Source: Ulvibacter antarcticus (GTDB lineage Bacteria > Bacteroidota > Bacteroidia > Flavobacteriales > Flavobacteriaceae). From it: DNA of 64,000 nt. Below are positions 33,835 to 43,269 of the stretch, piece by piece; position 1 is the stretch's first letter, and each line of letters starts with the position of its first letter. Below the pieces are notes generated by a model. The model was not told where the DNA came from, did not search any database, and worked only from the letters and a program-made list of their open reading frames with translations. The stretch spans positions 124,001-188,000 of the forward strand of contig NZ_REFC01000013.1 in the NCBI RefSeq assembly GCF_003688405.1, written 5' to 3'. The translations under genes and the position numbers were made by a program.

Positions 33835-35106
33835 CTACCGATGTATAGTTTGTGTTCTATCAGGACCTACTGAAACCACTTTAATTGGAATTTCAAGTTC
33901 TTTTTCCAGAAATGCGATATATTCGTTTAATTCCTTCGGAAATTGATCCGGACTCCTCATTTTAGTAAGGTCTTCTTTCCAGCAATCGAAAGTTGTATAA
34001 ATAGGAGTTACATTTTCAGGCTCGATATTATAAGGTAAGTGTTTGATTGTCTCTCCTTTATATTTATAAGCAGTACAGATCTTAAGATTAGCAAATCCGG
34101 AAAGTACATCGCCTTTCATCATCATTAATTGTGTCACGCCATTTACCTCACAAGTGTATTTTAAAGCGACTAGATCCAACCAGCCACAGCGTCTTGGGCG
34201 ACCGGTAACGGCACCAAATTCGTGACCTACCTTAGCCATTTTTGTTCCAACGGCATCAAAAAGTTCAGTTGGGAAAGGCCCTGATCCCACTCGGGTGGTA
34301 TAGGCTTTAAAAATTCCGAAAACCTCTTTTACCTTGTTGGGAGCAATCCCTAATCCGGTACAAGCCCCGGCAGCAGTGGTATTTGAGGAGGTTACAAAGG
34401 GATAGGTTCCAAAGTCGATATCTAATAACGAACCTTGAGCACCTTCAGCAAGAATAGTCTTTCCTGATTTTATGGCCTGATTTAAATATTCTTCACTATC
34501 AATAAATGTAAGCTCCATTAATGTTTTAACAGCAGTGAAAAATTCTTCTTCCATTTCATCCAGATCGTATTGCACATCTACATTATAGAAGGCGATCATG
34601 GCTTCATGCTTATTGGCTAATGCTCGATATTTGTCTTTCCAATCTTTCAATTCCAGATCCCCAACACGAATACCGTTTCTACCGGTTTTATCCATATATG
34701 TTGGGCCAATTCCTTTAAGAGTGGATCCAATTTTTGCTTTCCCTTTGGAAGCTTCGGAAGCTGCGTCGAGAAGGCGATGTGTTGGTAAAATAAGATGCGC
34801 TTTTCTGGAAATAATCAACTTCTTTTTATAGTCGATATTGAATTGATCGAGACCTTCTAATTCTTTTACGAACACAACAGGGTCAATTACCACTCCGTTT
34901 CCAATAACATTTATAGATTTCTCATGAAAAATTCCAGAAGGAATCGTTCTAAGAACATGCTTTATGCCGTCGAATTCGAGGGTGTGACCAGCATTAGGAC
35001 CTCCCTGAAAACGGGCAATGATATCGTAGTTTTTGGTGAGAACATCAACAATTTTTCCTTTTCCTTCATCTCCCCACTGTAATCCAAGTAGTAAGTCTAC
35101 TGCCAT
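33835..35106 (-). CDS. purA: Adenylosuccinate synthetase
   Basis: 423 aa. Joins IMP and aspartate using GTP. GLQWGDEGKGKIVD (phosphate loop with catalytic Asp), FQGGPNAGHT, LSGxxG-type base site and TGRPRRCGWLDLVAL are all intact. It lies in a run rel-fur-purA-ostA, a common order in Flavobacteriaceae. Confidence 0.97.
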   Translation of the reverse strand: MAVDLLLGLQWGDEGKGKIVDVLTKNYDIIARFQGGPNAGHTLEFDGIKHVLRTIPSGIFHEKSINVIGNGVVIDPVVFVKELEGLDQFNIDYKKKLIISRKAHLILPTHRLLDAASEASKGKAKIGSTLKGIGPTYMDKTGRNGIRVGDLELKDWKDKYRALANKHEAMIAFYNVDVQYDLDEMEEEFFTAVKTLMELTFIDSEEYLNQAIKSGKTILAEGAQGSLLDIDFGTYPFVTSSNTTAAGACTGLGIAPNKVKEVFGIFKAYTTRVGSGPFPTELFDAVGTKMAKVGHEFGAVTGRPRRCGWLDLVALKYTCEVNGVTQLMMMKGDVLSGFANLKICTAYKYKGETIKHLPYNIEPENVTPIYTTFDCWKEDLTKMRSPDQFPKELNEYIAFLEKELEIPIKVVSVGPDRTQTIHR

Positions 35107-35112
35107 AATGTA

Positions 35113-35580
35113 TTAAGAATTTTCCTGTTTGGTTTCGGTTGTTTTTCTGTTTCCGTAGAAATAAAGAGAGTGTTTAGTGATTTCAATATCAAACACTTCT
35201 TCGATTGTTTTTTTGATTGTCTGAATTCGAGGGTCACAAAATTCGATTACTTCTCCATTCGATAGGATAACATGATCGTGCTGACGGTCGAAATACGATT
35301 TTTCGTAATGCGCCTGATTTTGTCCGAACTGATGTTTGCGAACCAGATGAGATTCTAAAAGTAATTCGATAGTGTTGTAAAGCGTTGCACGACTAACACG
35401 GTAGTTTTTGTTCTTCATACTGATGTACAAAGATTCGATGTCGAAATGATCATCGAGGTCATAAATCTCCTGAAGAATAGCGTAGCGTTCGGGTGTTTTT
35501 CGGTGTCCTTTTTCCTCTAAGAAACCTGTAAAAACAGTCTTAACAACAGCTTGATTATTTATGTTGGTTTTCGAACTCAT
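35113..35580 (-). CDS. Fur-family transcriptional regulator lacking the structural Zn Cys pair
   Basis: 155 aa from the ATG at 35580 (TTG in frame at 35592). The winged helix shows [26 protein letters not shown] and [17 protein letters not shown]; the dimerisation half has RQHDHVI, the metal His site. Where Fur normally has CLDC, this protein has LSNG, and only one Cys follows, so the structural zinc pair is missing. The metal and targets cannot be told. It lies between rel and purA. Confidence 0.87.
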   Translation of the reverse strand: MSSKTNINNQAVVKTVFTGFLEEKGHRKTPERYAILQEIYDLDDHFDIESLYISMKNKNYRVSRATLYNTIELLLESHLVRKHQFGQNQAHYEKSYFDRQHDHVILSNGEVIEFCDPRIQTIKKTIEEVFDIEITKHSLYFYGNRKTTETKQENS

Positions 35581-35602
35581 AATAAAGCGCAAAGTTACTC
35601 AT

Positions 35603-37807
35603 TTAAACCCTTGTAACTTTATCAATTCCGTTTATTTTTTTGATGTTTTGAACCAAGTTATCAAGAATGGTTTTGTTTTTTACTACAACCACAATTTTTC
35701 CAGTAAATACCCCATCGTTGCTATCGAAGTGAACGCTTTTCATATCGATAAGCAGGTTATTTGAAATCTCTTTAGTAACATCATTTACCAAACCTACTGC
35801 ATCGATACCCGATATCTTCAACTCTGCTTTAAACTCTCGTTGTGTAGAGTCGATCCACTTAGCCGACATGATGCGATAACTGTAATTACTCTGTAATTGT
35901 AATGCGTTTGGACAATTTTGTTTATGTATCTTAATGCCTTCATTTACGGTTACAAATCCGAAGACATCGTCCCCGGGAATAGGATTACAGCAATTAGACA
36001 TCTTATAATCCAATTTGTCCTCCTCTTTTCCGAAGACCAACTGATCATATTTCTCTGTAATCTCGTCTTTATTGACCTCGTCCGGATTCGCAGGCTTCCG
36101 AATTTTACTTTTAATAAAACTCATAAGAGCATTGCTTCGTTGGGCAGCGAACTCTTTAAGTTTAGGGTTGTCAATAATCCCGGCACCCACTCTATAGAAA
36201 AGGTCCAAGCTTGTTTTTACCTTGAAGTAAACCACTAACTGATTTATGGTCCGCTCATCTAGAGAGAGCTTCAAAGACTTTAATTTTCGGACCAGAATTT
36301 CTTTACCATCGGCGGCAATCTGTTTTTTCTCATCTTTCAAAGATGATTTAATCTTAGAGCGTGCCCGTCCGGTGGTGGCATAATCGAGCCAGTTCGCGGA
36401 AGGTTTGGCTTTTTCCGAAGTCATCACTTCAACTTGATCCCCACTTTTTAATTCATGACTTAGAGGCACCAACTTACCATTTACACGGGTTCCGCGGGTA
36501 TGTAAACCGACTTCTGTATGTATACTAAAAGCAAAGTCTAAAGCTGTAGCTCCTTTTGGTACGGAATACAAATCTCCTTTTGGAGTGAAAATAAAAATCT
36601 CCTTAGCATAGAGATTAAGTTTGAATTCTTCCACAAAATCTACAGCACTAATGTCCGAATTCTCCAGTGTGTCTTGTAATTTGTTCAGCCAGTCTTCTAA
36701 TCCGCCGTCATCCTTCTCTTTGTTTTTGTATTTATAATGCGCAGCGAAGCCTTTCTCAGCAATTTCGTTCATTCGCTCACTACGAATCTGCACTTCTACC
36801 CATCTTCCTTTTGGCCCCATTACAGTGATGTGAAGGGCTTCATAACCAGTGGATTTAGGAGAAGAGATCCAATCTCGCAAACGGATTGGATTAGGTCTAA
36901 AATGATCGGTCACTATGGAATAGATCTTCCAGGCGAGGAATTTTTCATTCTCGCGATCCCCTTTGTAAATAATCCGAACGGCAAATTTATCATAGACTTC
37001 ATCGAAGCTCACGTTTTGTGCGAGCATCTTTCTGCGAATTGAAAATATGGACTTAGGTCTTCCTTTAATCGTATAGCTTAGTTTTTCGGCATCAAGTGTG
37101 TCGCGAATAGTCTTTGAAAAAGCTTCGATATAAGCATCCTGTTCTTCCTTACTATCTTTTATCTTACTAAGTATATCGTGATATACTTCAGGTTCTGTGT
37201 ATTTTAATCCGAAGTCTTCTAGTTCCGATTTAATATTGTAAAGCCCAATTCTATGCGCCATAGGAGCATAGATATAAAGCGTTTCTGAAGCGATTTTCAC
37301 CTGCTTCTGCGACGGCATGGAATCCATGGTTTGCATATTGTGAAGGCGATCGGCAATTTTGATAATGATAACACGAATGTCCTCATTTAACGTAAGCAGC
37401 ATCTTTCTGAAATTCTCTGCCTGCAAAGAAACATCGCCATCATAAGGCATTTTTGAGATCTTCGTAAGGCCATCGACGATTCGAGCTACATTTTCACCAA
37501 ACATTCGTTCGATATCAGTGAGCGTATAAGTGGTGTCTTCAACGACGTCATGAAGTAGGGCAGCAGCAATAGAAGTTGCGTCCAAACCAATTTCCGAAGC
37601 AACAATTTTTGCTACAGCAATGGGATGGAAAATATAGGCTTCGCCAGATTTTCGACGCTGATCTTTGTGAGCATCAACGGCGATATCGAAAGCAGAACGA
37701 ATGAGTTTTTTATCTTCCGCAGTAAGCGTCCGATAACTTATTTTAAGCAGCTGCTTGTATTGCTTGGCGATTTCCTTTTTCTCCTTTTCTAAAACTTCCT
37801 CTGTCAT
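35603..37807 (-). CDS. Bifunctional (p)ppGpp synthetase/hydrolase (Rel/SpoT)
   Basis: 734 aa, full length. Domains in order: HD hydrolase (AALLHDVVEDTTYTL, and RLHNMQTM), synthetase (IKGRPKSIFSIRRKM, YDKFAVRII, SPKSTGYEALHITV), TGS (EIFIFTPKGDLYSVPKGATALDFAF), helical region, and C-terminal ACT (LKISGIDAVGLVNDVTKEISN). It sets the stringent response. As the only full-length homologue in the window it is probably the cell's main Rel. It heads the fur-purA-ostA operon. Confidence 0.95.
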   Translation of the reverse strand: MTEEVLEKEKKEIAKQYKQLLKISYRTLTAEDKKLIRSAFDIAVDAHKDQRRKSGEAYIFHPIAVAKIVASEIGLDATSIAAALLHDVVEDTTYTLTDIERMFGENVARIVDGLTKISKMPYDGDVSLQAENFRKMLLTLNEDIRVIIIKIADRLHNMQTMDSMPSQKQVKIASETLYIYAPMAHRIGLYNIKSELEDFGLKYTEPEVYHDILSKIKDSKEEQDAYIEAFSKTIRDTLDAEKLSYTIKGRPKSIFSIRRKMLAQNVSFDEVYDKFAVRIIYKGDRENEKFLAWKIYSIVTDHFRPNPIRLRDWISSPKSTGYEALHITVMGPKGRWVEVQIRSERMNEIAEKGFAAHYKYKNKEKDDGGLEDWLNKLQDTLENSDISAVDFVEEFKLNLYAKEIFIFTPKGDLYSVPKGATALDFAFSIHTEVGLHTRGTRVNGKLVPLSHELKSGDQVEVMTSEKAKPSANWLDYATTGRARSKIKSSLKDEKKQIAADGKEILVRKLKSLKLSLDERTINQLVVYFKVKTSLDLFYRVGAGIIDNPKLKEFAAQRSNALMSFIKSKIRKPANPDEVNKDEITEKYDQLVFGKEEDKLDYKMSNCCNPIPGDDVFGFVTVNEGIKIHKQNCPNALQLQSNYSYRIMSAKWIDSTQREFKAELKISGIDAVGLVNDVTKEISNNLLIDMKSVHFDSNDGVFTGKIVVVVKNKTILDNLVQNIKKINGIDKVTRV

Positions 37808-37899
37808 AAATCTAAAGTACTACTTCGTGTAAGAATACACAACAAAATTTAGTGTACAGTTGGATGTTTTAATTAGTTAGCAGTTTTCTACTAAGGTTA

Positions 37900-38030
37900 G
37901 CAGTCTCAGTTCTCAGTTGCAGTATTCAGTTGGCAGTCGCAGTTTGCAGTCTCAGTCGTGGTGGTCTCAGTCTCAGTTTCAGTTGCAGTATTCAGTCGCA
38001 GTCTCAGTTGCAGTATTCAATCGCAGTTTA
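37900..38030. repeat. Complex CAGT tandem repeat, period 6-7 with a higher-order unit
   Basis: About 130 bases made of CAGT-headed words spaced 6 or 7 bases apart. A longer unit starting GTTGCAGTATTCA is repeated at 37916, 37982 and 38007. The 289-base gap between the rel start and the M48 stop holds nothing else. Confidence 0.85.
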
Positions 38031-38062
38031 AAGTTGAATTTTATATATTTCTAATAAGGAAA

Positions 38063-38080
38063 ACTGACCACTGACCACTG
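38063..38080. repeat. Short period-7 array (ACTGACC)
   Basis: ACTGACC, ACTGACC, ACTG, about 17 bases before the M48 stop codon and part of the same repetitive gap as the CAGT array. Confidence 0.55.
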
Positions 38081-38096
38081 CGACTAAACACTTAAC

Positions 38097-39329
38097 TCAT
38101 TTCATTAAATTTTGAAATCGCTCCAATAGGGTTGGATGTGAATAATGCATAAAAACGTAAGCAGGATGCGGAGTCAGATTACTAAGACTATTTTTCGTTA
38201 ATTTCTTAAGTGCTGAAATCAATGGTAAACCCGAGAAGGTTGTTTTCGCATAGTTATCTGCCTGGTATTCAAATTTTCTGGAGAGATAATTCATAAGTAA
38301 ACCGGTTATTTCAGAAATCGGACTATATAAAACACCAAATGCTATAAGTCCGATGTGGAAAGAGGGTTGATTTACGTTTAGTGCTTCGGAAAGCATTTCG
38401 TTCCCAACAAAGAGTGAAAGCACCCAAAGGGTGAATCCCGTTGTTGCTACTGAAGCAACCAAATTAAAGATAATGTGATTCTTTTTGTAATGTCCCACTT
38501 CATGTGCCAACACGGCCACAATTTCATCTTCTTCAAGATCATTGATGAGGGTGTCGTATAAAGTCACTCTTTTTTCACTTCCGAAGCCAGAAAAATAAGC
38601 ATTGGCTTTAGTACTTCTTTTGGAGCCGTCAATCACAAAAATTTTATCCAAATTGAAACCTACTTTTGATGCGTATGTCTCGATCTTAGTACGCAAACTA
38701 CCATCTTCTAAAGGTGTTTGCTTATTAAACAACGGAACAATTAAGCGAGCATAGAATAGATTTATAAAGACCGTAAACACCGTCACTAAGCCCCATGCAT
38801 AGAGCCAGAATTGTGATCCGGTGGTCTGATAAAACCAAACAATTGCGCTCAATAATAAACCACCTACAACGATCATCATTACCCATCCTTTGATTTTATC
38901 GAATATAAAGGTCTTCAAAGTAGTTTTATTGAAACCGTATTTTTCTTCAATGACGAAGGTTTTGTAATAACTAAATGGCGTGCTTAAAATATCACTGGCA
39001 AGCATAATAAGACCAAAGAAAATAAGTGTGATTACAATTTCATTACTAGAAAATGATCTGGCAAGCCCATCCACATAAGCAAATCCGTCCAGAAAGAAGA
39101 AGGCTAAAGTAGCAATTATGGAAATTGTGGAAACAAGAATTCCAAACCGATAATTTTCCTTTTTATAACGTTGAGATTTGTTGTATTCATCAAGATCGAA
39201 CACATCAGTTAACGCTTCAGGAATGGGATCATCGAAGTGTTTAGCGTTTAAGTGATCCAACACCTTATCAATAATGAAATTGATTACGATTATACCGATA
39301 ATGATGTAAAATAATGTTTCTGAAGTCAT
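38097..39329 (-). CDS. M48 family metallopeptidase (Ste24/CAAX protease-like)
   Basis: 410 aa, multi-pass membrane protein. The zinc site AVLAHEVGHYKKNH (HExxH) and the third ligand region FEYQADNYA are intact; FGSEKRVTLYDTL precedes it. These are Ste24-type intramembrane-associated proteases working in membrane-protein quality control. Start followed upstream by an AAATTCC array. Confidence 0.9.
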   Translation of the reverse strand: MTSETLFYIIIGIIVINFIIDKVLDHLNAKHFDDPIPEALTDVFDLDEYNKSQRYKKENYRFGILVSTISIIATLAFFFLDGFAYVDGLARSFSSNEIVITLIFFGLIMLASDILSTPFSYYKTFVIEEKYGFNKTTLKTFIFDKIKGWVMMIVVGGLLLSAIVWFYQTTGSQFWLYAWGLVTVFTVFINLFYARLIVPLFNKQTPLEDGSLRTKIETYASKVGFNLDKIFVIDGSKRSTKANAYFSGFGSEKRVTLYDTLINDLEEDEIVAVLAHEVGHYKKNHIIFNLVASVATTGFTLWVLSLFVGNEMLSEALNVNQPSFHIGLIAFGVLYSPISEITGLLMNYLSRKFEYQADNYAKTTFSGLPLISALKKLTKNSLSNLTPHPAYVFMHYSHPTLLERFQNLMK

Positions 39330-39336
39330 ATTTTAT

Positions 39337-39371
39337 AAATTCCAAATTCCAAATTCCAAATTCCAAATTCC
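39337..39371. repeat. Perfect heptanucleotide array, 5 x AAATTCC
   Basis: Five identical units between the start of the M48 gene and the rRNA methyltransferase stop. It is the second exact array in the window after 13 x TGCTCAC. Confidence 0.95.
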
Positions 39372-39446
39372 AAAGTTTGAATTATTCTAGTAAAAGATGC
39401 CGTTTTTGGGATTTTGTTATTTGTGATTTTTTATTTTGTGAAATTT

Positions 39447-40253
39447 CTAAGAGAAATTTCGTTGTCTTTTCGCTTCAAATATAAGGATTCCCGCGGCTAC
39501 CGAAACGTTCATGGAATCGATTTCGCCTTGCATAGGAATTATAATATTTTGGGTGCTGTTCTTTCGCCATTCATCTGAGAGACCATGGGCTTCGGTACCA
39601 ACTACAATCGCTGAACTCTTAGTGTAATCGCAACTATGATAGGGAACCGCTTCTTGCAAAATGGCACTATAAATAGCAATATTATTGAATTTTAAATAAT
39701 CAATTATTTCTGAAGTAGTTCCGGTCGCGATTTTATTGGTAAATACACCACCTACACTACTGCGAATGATGTTAGGATTGTAAATATCTGTCTTCGGATT
39801 GGCAATTATAATTGCATCGACTCCTGCAGCATCGGCGGTACGTAACAAAGCACCTATGTTTCCAGGTTTTTCCGGGGCTTCAGCGATAAGCAACAATGGA
39901 TCCTTAGCAGTAATATTGAGCTGTTCGAGTGATAATTCTTTTGCTTCAGCTATAGCAATCATGCCTTCGGTAGTGCTTCTGTAGGCTATTTTTTGATATA
40001 CTTCGGAAGTGATTTCGATAAAATCGGCTTCCGTATTTGCCTGCTCTTTGATAACAAAAACATCCTCTTCCGAAGCAATTTCAGAACAGAACAACACGGT
40101 CTTCAGAAAATAACCACCTTTTAAAGCCAACTGTATTTCACGCTGACCCTCAATAATAAAGAGACCTGTTTTCTTACGTTCCCGAGATTTTTCAGAAAGT
40201 ACGATACATTGCTTGATCAACGGATTTTGAAGGCTCGTAATTTGTTTGTGCAT
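39447..40253 (-). CDS. SpoU/TrmH family 23S rRNA or tRNA 2'-O-methyltransferase
   Basis: 268 aa from MHKQITSLQNPLIKQ (Met at 40253; 23 residues upstream dropped). SPOUT knot motifs 1-3: EAPEKPGNIGALLRTADAAG, VVGTEAHGLSDEW and IPMQGEIDSMNVSVAAGI. A substrate-binding N-terminal domain precedes them. The exact nucleotide methylated cannot be read from sequence. Confidence 0.9.
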   Translation of the reverse strand: MHKQITSLQNPLIKQCIVLSEKSRERKKTGLFIIEGQREIQLALKGGYFLKTVLFCSEIASEEDVFVIKEQANTEADFIEITSEVYQKIAYRSTTEGMIAIAEAKELSLEQLNITAKDPLLLIAEAPEKPGNIGALLRTADAAGVDAIIIANPKTDIYNPNIIRSSVGGVFTNKIATGTTSEIIDYLKFNNIAIYSAILQEAVPYHSCDYTKSSAIVVGTEAHGLSDEWRKNSTQNIIIPMQGEIDSMNVSVAAGILIFEAKRQRNFS

Positions 40254-40303
40254 ACTGTAAAGGTAGGAAAATGATGATTTAATTAATTCGTGAAATATAA
40301 AAA

Positions 40304-40336
40304 AAAACGCCATCCGAATCAACGAATGGCGTTTTT
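40304..40336 (-). terminator. Intrinsic terminator between ndk and the rRNA methyltransferase
   Basis: ACGCCAT / ATGGCGT stem (40307-40313 and 40326-40332) flanked by A- and T-runs on both sides, so it can act in both directions. Confidence 0.85.
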
Positions 40337-40356
40337 AATACATTATGTAATACTAT

Positions 40357-40776
40357 TTAAAACATCTCTCTTCCGGCGAAGTGAAATGCGCCTTCGATAG
40401 CTGCATTTTCGTCACTATCACTTCCGTGAACAGCGTTCTCACCAATAGAGGCTGCATATAACTTACGGATGGTTCCTTCGGCTGCATCGGCAGGATTGGT
40501 AGCACCAATCAAGGTACGGAAATCATCAACTGCATTGTCCTTTTCAAGAATGGCAGCAACGATTGGTCCGCGGGTCATATACTCAACTAATTCACCATAG
40601 AAAGGACGCTCACTGTGTACAGCGTAAAATTCTTTAGCATCGGCTGTAGTCATTTGCGTTAATTTCATTGCTACGATTCTAAAACCTGAAGCATTTATTT
40701 TTTCTAGAATGGCTCCAACATGTCCTTTTTCAACACTATCGGGCTTTAACATTGTAAACGTTCTATCTGTTCTCAT
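40357..40776 (-). CDS. ndk: Nucleoside diphosphate kinase
   Basis: 139 aa, normal length. [13 protein letters not shown] (Lys), [11 protein letters not shown] and the phospho-His motif [19 protein letters not shown] are complete. It balances NTP pools using ATP. Confidence 0.97.
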   Translation of the reverse strand: MRTDRTFTMLKPDSVEKGHVGAILEKINASGFRIVAMKLTQMTTADAKEFYAVHSERPFYGELVEYMTRGPIVAAILEKDNAVDDFRTLIGATNPADAAEGTIRKLYAASIGENAVHGSDSDENAAIEGAFHFAGREMF

Positions 40777-40840
40777 TGTATTTTTAAATTTTGTGCAAAA
40801 ATAGACATTTGTGTTTCAAAAACAAGGGCTTAACGATAGT

Positions 40841-41920
40841 TTAATATTGCTGAAAATAATATTCGCGCAGCTGGTTATTTAGACCTCGTATTTCCATGAG
40901 TACTTTTTTATTCAAAAAGTCGATTTTTATAATGCCAAAATTAAGGTCTTTGATAAGTTCGCCTTTTCGATATCGGTTGGGTCCATCCGGATTTTCTGGC
41001 CATGTATGTGTTAAGCCGCTGGTTGTAAAGTCTACAAGTGGATAGGTTAGTTTGGTTTCAGTGTTAACCGAAAATTCTGCTAAATGCCTGTCACCGCTAA
41101 GAAAGATGATGTTTTTGGCCTTCGCGTTTTCTAAAGTGGTCTGCATTTTTTTCACTTCTGAAGGGAAATTCGCCCATTTTTCCCAACCGTGTTCATCGGC
41201 TAGAAACTGGATACTACTCACAATGATATTAAAATCGGAAGTTTCGTCTTCCAGTTCCTTCTGAAGCCATTTCCATTGAGTGGTTCCCAATACCGTCCTC
41301 GATTTGCCATCATCCCATGCTTCAAAACGCCAATCCGGGTTTTTACTTTTTCTCAAAGAATCACGAAAGGTTCTAGTATCTAACAAGATTATTTTTAGCC
41401 TACCTTTTTTAGTATTGTAAATTTTAGTGTAATAAATGCCTTCCTGTGTTCGGAGTGGATCGTTTTCGGGTGTTTTTAGAAAATCCAGAAAGAGTCGTTG
41501 TGCTTCCTTTTTATGCTCCCATTCGGAACCTGCGTCATTTTTACCATAATCGTGGTCGTCCCATGTACCAATGATCGGCACTGAGGCGGCCAAGGTTTTA
41601 TACTCAGGATTTGCCCATACTTTATCATAATCGGCTTTCATTTTTTGCATGTCAGCTGTATCGGCATAAATATTATCCCCACCCCAAATAAAAAGGTTGG
41701 GTTTGGTTTCTAGAATTGGTTTCCATAGCGGTTGATCTCTATTCTGGTCGTTACAACTGGCAAATACTATGGTAAAATCTGATTGTACTTGTTGTGCTGC
41801 TGGAATTTCTTTAGCAATGTCTAAAACGGCTTGCTGAGCATTTGAATTATTTTTGTTTAGGTCTTGGTGTTTACAGGAAATAATAAGCGCTAATAGTAGA
41901 GCGAGTTGAAAAAGCTTCAT
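40841..41920 (-). CDS. PhoD-like metallophosphatase (alkaline phosphatase D family) lipoprotein
   Basis: 359 aa with a lipobox (LIISC near residue 16), so it is anchored in the membrane facing the periplasm. Metal-binding blocks: FASCNDQNRDQPLWK, FIWGGDNIYAD, GTWDDHDYGKNDAG, and IIFLSGDRHLAEF. The family hydrolyses phosphomono- or diesters; substrate not determined. The gene stands alone. Confidence 0.88.
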   Translation of the reverse strand: MKLFQLALLLALIISCKHQDLNKNNSNAQQAVLDIAKEIPAAQQVQSDFTIVFASCNDQNRDQPLWKPILETKPNLFIWGGDNIYADTADMQKMKADYDKVWANPEYKTLAASVPIIGTWDDHDYGKNDAGSEWEHKKEAQRLFLDFLKTPENDPLRTQEGIYYTKIYNTKKGRLKIILLDTRTFRDSLRKSKNPDWRFEAWDDGKSRTVLGTTQWKWLQKELEDETSDFNIIVSSIQFLADEHGWEKWANFPSEVKKMQTTLENAKAKNIIFLSGDRHLAEFSVNTETKLTYPLVDFTTSGLTHTWPENPDGPNRYRKGELIKDLNFGIIKIDFLNKKVLMEIRGLNNQLREYYFQQY

Positions 41921-42055
41921 GTTTCAAGATTTTTTCTGTTAAAGAATCAAAACTAAGGTAATGGTTTTACGTGATAAATTCTCAATTTTTTAAAGTGACC
42001 ATATAATGATTTCAGTGTCATATAATTATAACACTCTAACATTAAATTTAAAACA

Positions 42056-42427
42056 ATGAAAAAGTTTCTATTAGTTGCTGCAGTACTGCTTATAGGTGGT
42101 ACTATGCTTGGACAGGAAAAACCTGAAAAGAGAACTAAAACCGTGGTTGCACGCTACGACGGGAATTCTAATGATACTTATTTTTTCACTAATGATGTAA
42201 ATAACGTAGAAATAAGAATTAATGAAGTGGATGAAGAGCTTTTGTCTATCTACGATCTTGACTCTGACGATTATCTAGGAATGTACTTTAGAATGATTTA
42301 CACTATTGATTATGTCGAAAATGCAGAAAAAACGAAGGATGGTAAGCTTACCGCAACCAAAAATCCTTACAACAAGGAGCTAAAAATTATCGATATGGAA
42401 GAATTGAAAGATTATAAACAAGAATAA
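42056..42427 (+). CDS. Small secreted protein of unknown function
   Basis: 123 aa. A clear signal peptide (KKFLLVAAVLLIGGTMLGQ) precedes a mature part of about 100 residues with no Cys and no motif I recognise; acidic stretches (DEELLSIYDLDSDDYLGM) alternate with short basic ones. Only plus-strand gene between ndk and nrnA apart from antisense frames. Real by codon pattern, signal peptide and two terminators after it. Confidence 0.75.
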   Translation: MKKFLLVAAVLLIGGTMLGQEKPEKRTKTVVARYDGNSNDTYFFTNDVNNVEIRINEVDEELLSIYDLDSDDYLGMYFRMIYTIDYVENAEKTKDGKLTATKNPYNKELKIIDMEELKDYKQE

Positions 42428-42442
42428 TGAGAATCTTTGTGA

Positions 42443-42520
42443 AACGAATTTGGATTCACTTCCATGATCCAGATTCGTTATTTTGATTGGTTGAAAAGTC
42501 GGAAAGAAAATTCCGACTTT
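42443..42520 (+). terminator. Two consecutive hairpin terminators
   Basis: First AACGAATTTGGAT / ATCCAGATTCGTT (42443-42455 and 42467-42479; one G-U pair), then AAAGTCGGAA / TTCCGACTTT (42495-42504 and 42511-42520) with a T-run. They lie between the convergent small secreted protein gene and the six-gene minus-strand operon and can serve both. Confidence 0.8.
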
Positions 42521-42533
42521 TTTTATCTAAACC

Positions 42534-42977
42534 TTAAAACACAATCTTTGATTCGAAGGGAGCAGACCATTTGGATGCTCTTTCAATAGCTGGAATAAGA
42601 GTTGCAAATACGTCTAGTTTTCTTGAATAGGAAGAAGAAGACTTCGTCTGGTTACCTAATCTTAGTGCTAAGGAAGCACGCACCTCTTTTTGTGTTTCAT
42701 CCGCCTTTACAATCACGGTTGTCTTTCCCATAAAATCGTCTTTTCGGTCATGAGAAATGCGTTGAATATGACTTTCATCCCAGTTAGCGATGATAATAGG
42801 AATATCTATCTGGCCATGTATATCATAAACAAAGAGATTGAGGCAGTATTCCATTTCGAATTTCAAATCGAGAGGATGAAATTTTATCACAGTAAGAACT
42901 GTAATGTCACTAAATTTATCATTTACATGTATTTCTTTAGGTATGGATTCTAAAGTAACGGATTCAATTTTTGCCAT
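42534..42977 (-). CDS. Orphan 147-aa protein, last gene of ion operon
   Basis: No recognised domain. Predominantly beta-strand-like (VLTVIKFHPLDLKFEMEYCLNLFVYDI, TTVIVKADETQKEVRASLALRLG), with no signal peptide or membrane segment. It follows the 79-aa gene by 2 bases and ends at the operon terminator. A soluble partner of the transport or NTPase subunits is possible; this is inference from linkage only. Confidence 0.7.
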   Translation of the reverse strand: MAKIESVTLESIPKEIHVNDKFSDITVLTVIKFHPLDLKFEMEYCLNLFVYDIHGQIDIPIIIANWDESHIQRISHDRKDDFMGKTTVIVKADETQKEVRASLALRLGNQTKSSSSYSRKLDVFATLIPAIERASKWSAPFESKIVF

Positions 42978-42979
42978 TT

Positions 42980-43219
42980 TTATTTTCTTAGTTGTGTTAT
43001 TTTATCTTCGTAAGTGTGCCAGTATTCTGTTATGAGTTGATGAGCTGCTGAAAAATCATTATTCAATATATCCAATATCTTTTCGAGATCTTTATCGGGT
43101 GCATTAAATAGATCGACCTGTAAATGACCAACCTTTTCAACCAGGCTTTCACAGGTATTTAAGATGTCTCCCAGTTTTCTGAAGTTTTCTTCTTTTTGTT
43201 CCAAATTTGATTGTTCCAT
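42980..43219 (-). CDS. Orphan 79-aa helical protein
   Basis: A small, charged, mostly helical protein (EQKEENFRKLGDILNTCESL, DKDLEKILDILNNDFSAAHQLI) that could form a coiled-coil or four-helix unit. It lies 50 bases after the antiporter gene and 2 bases before the 147-aa gene. No known family recognised. Confidence 0.68.
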   Translation of the reverse strand: MEQSNLEQKEENFRKLGDILNTCESLVEKVGHLQVDLFNAPDKDLEKILDILNNDFSAAHQLITEYWHTYEDKITQLRK

Positions 43220-43269
43220 GGCTAATAATGTCTTTATTATTAAGACACAGATTAGCTAAGGAAGTCACT

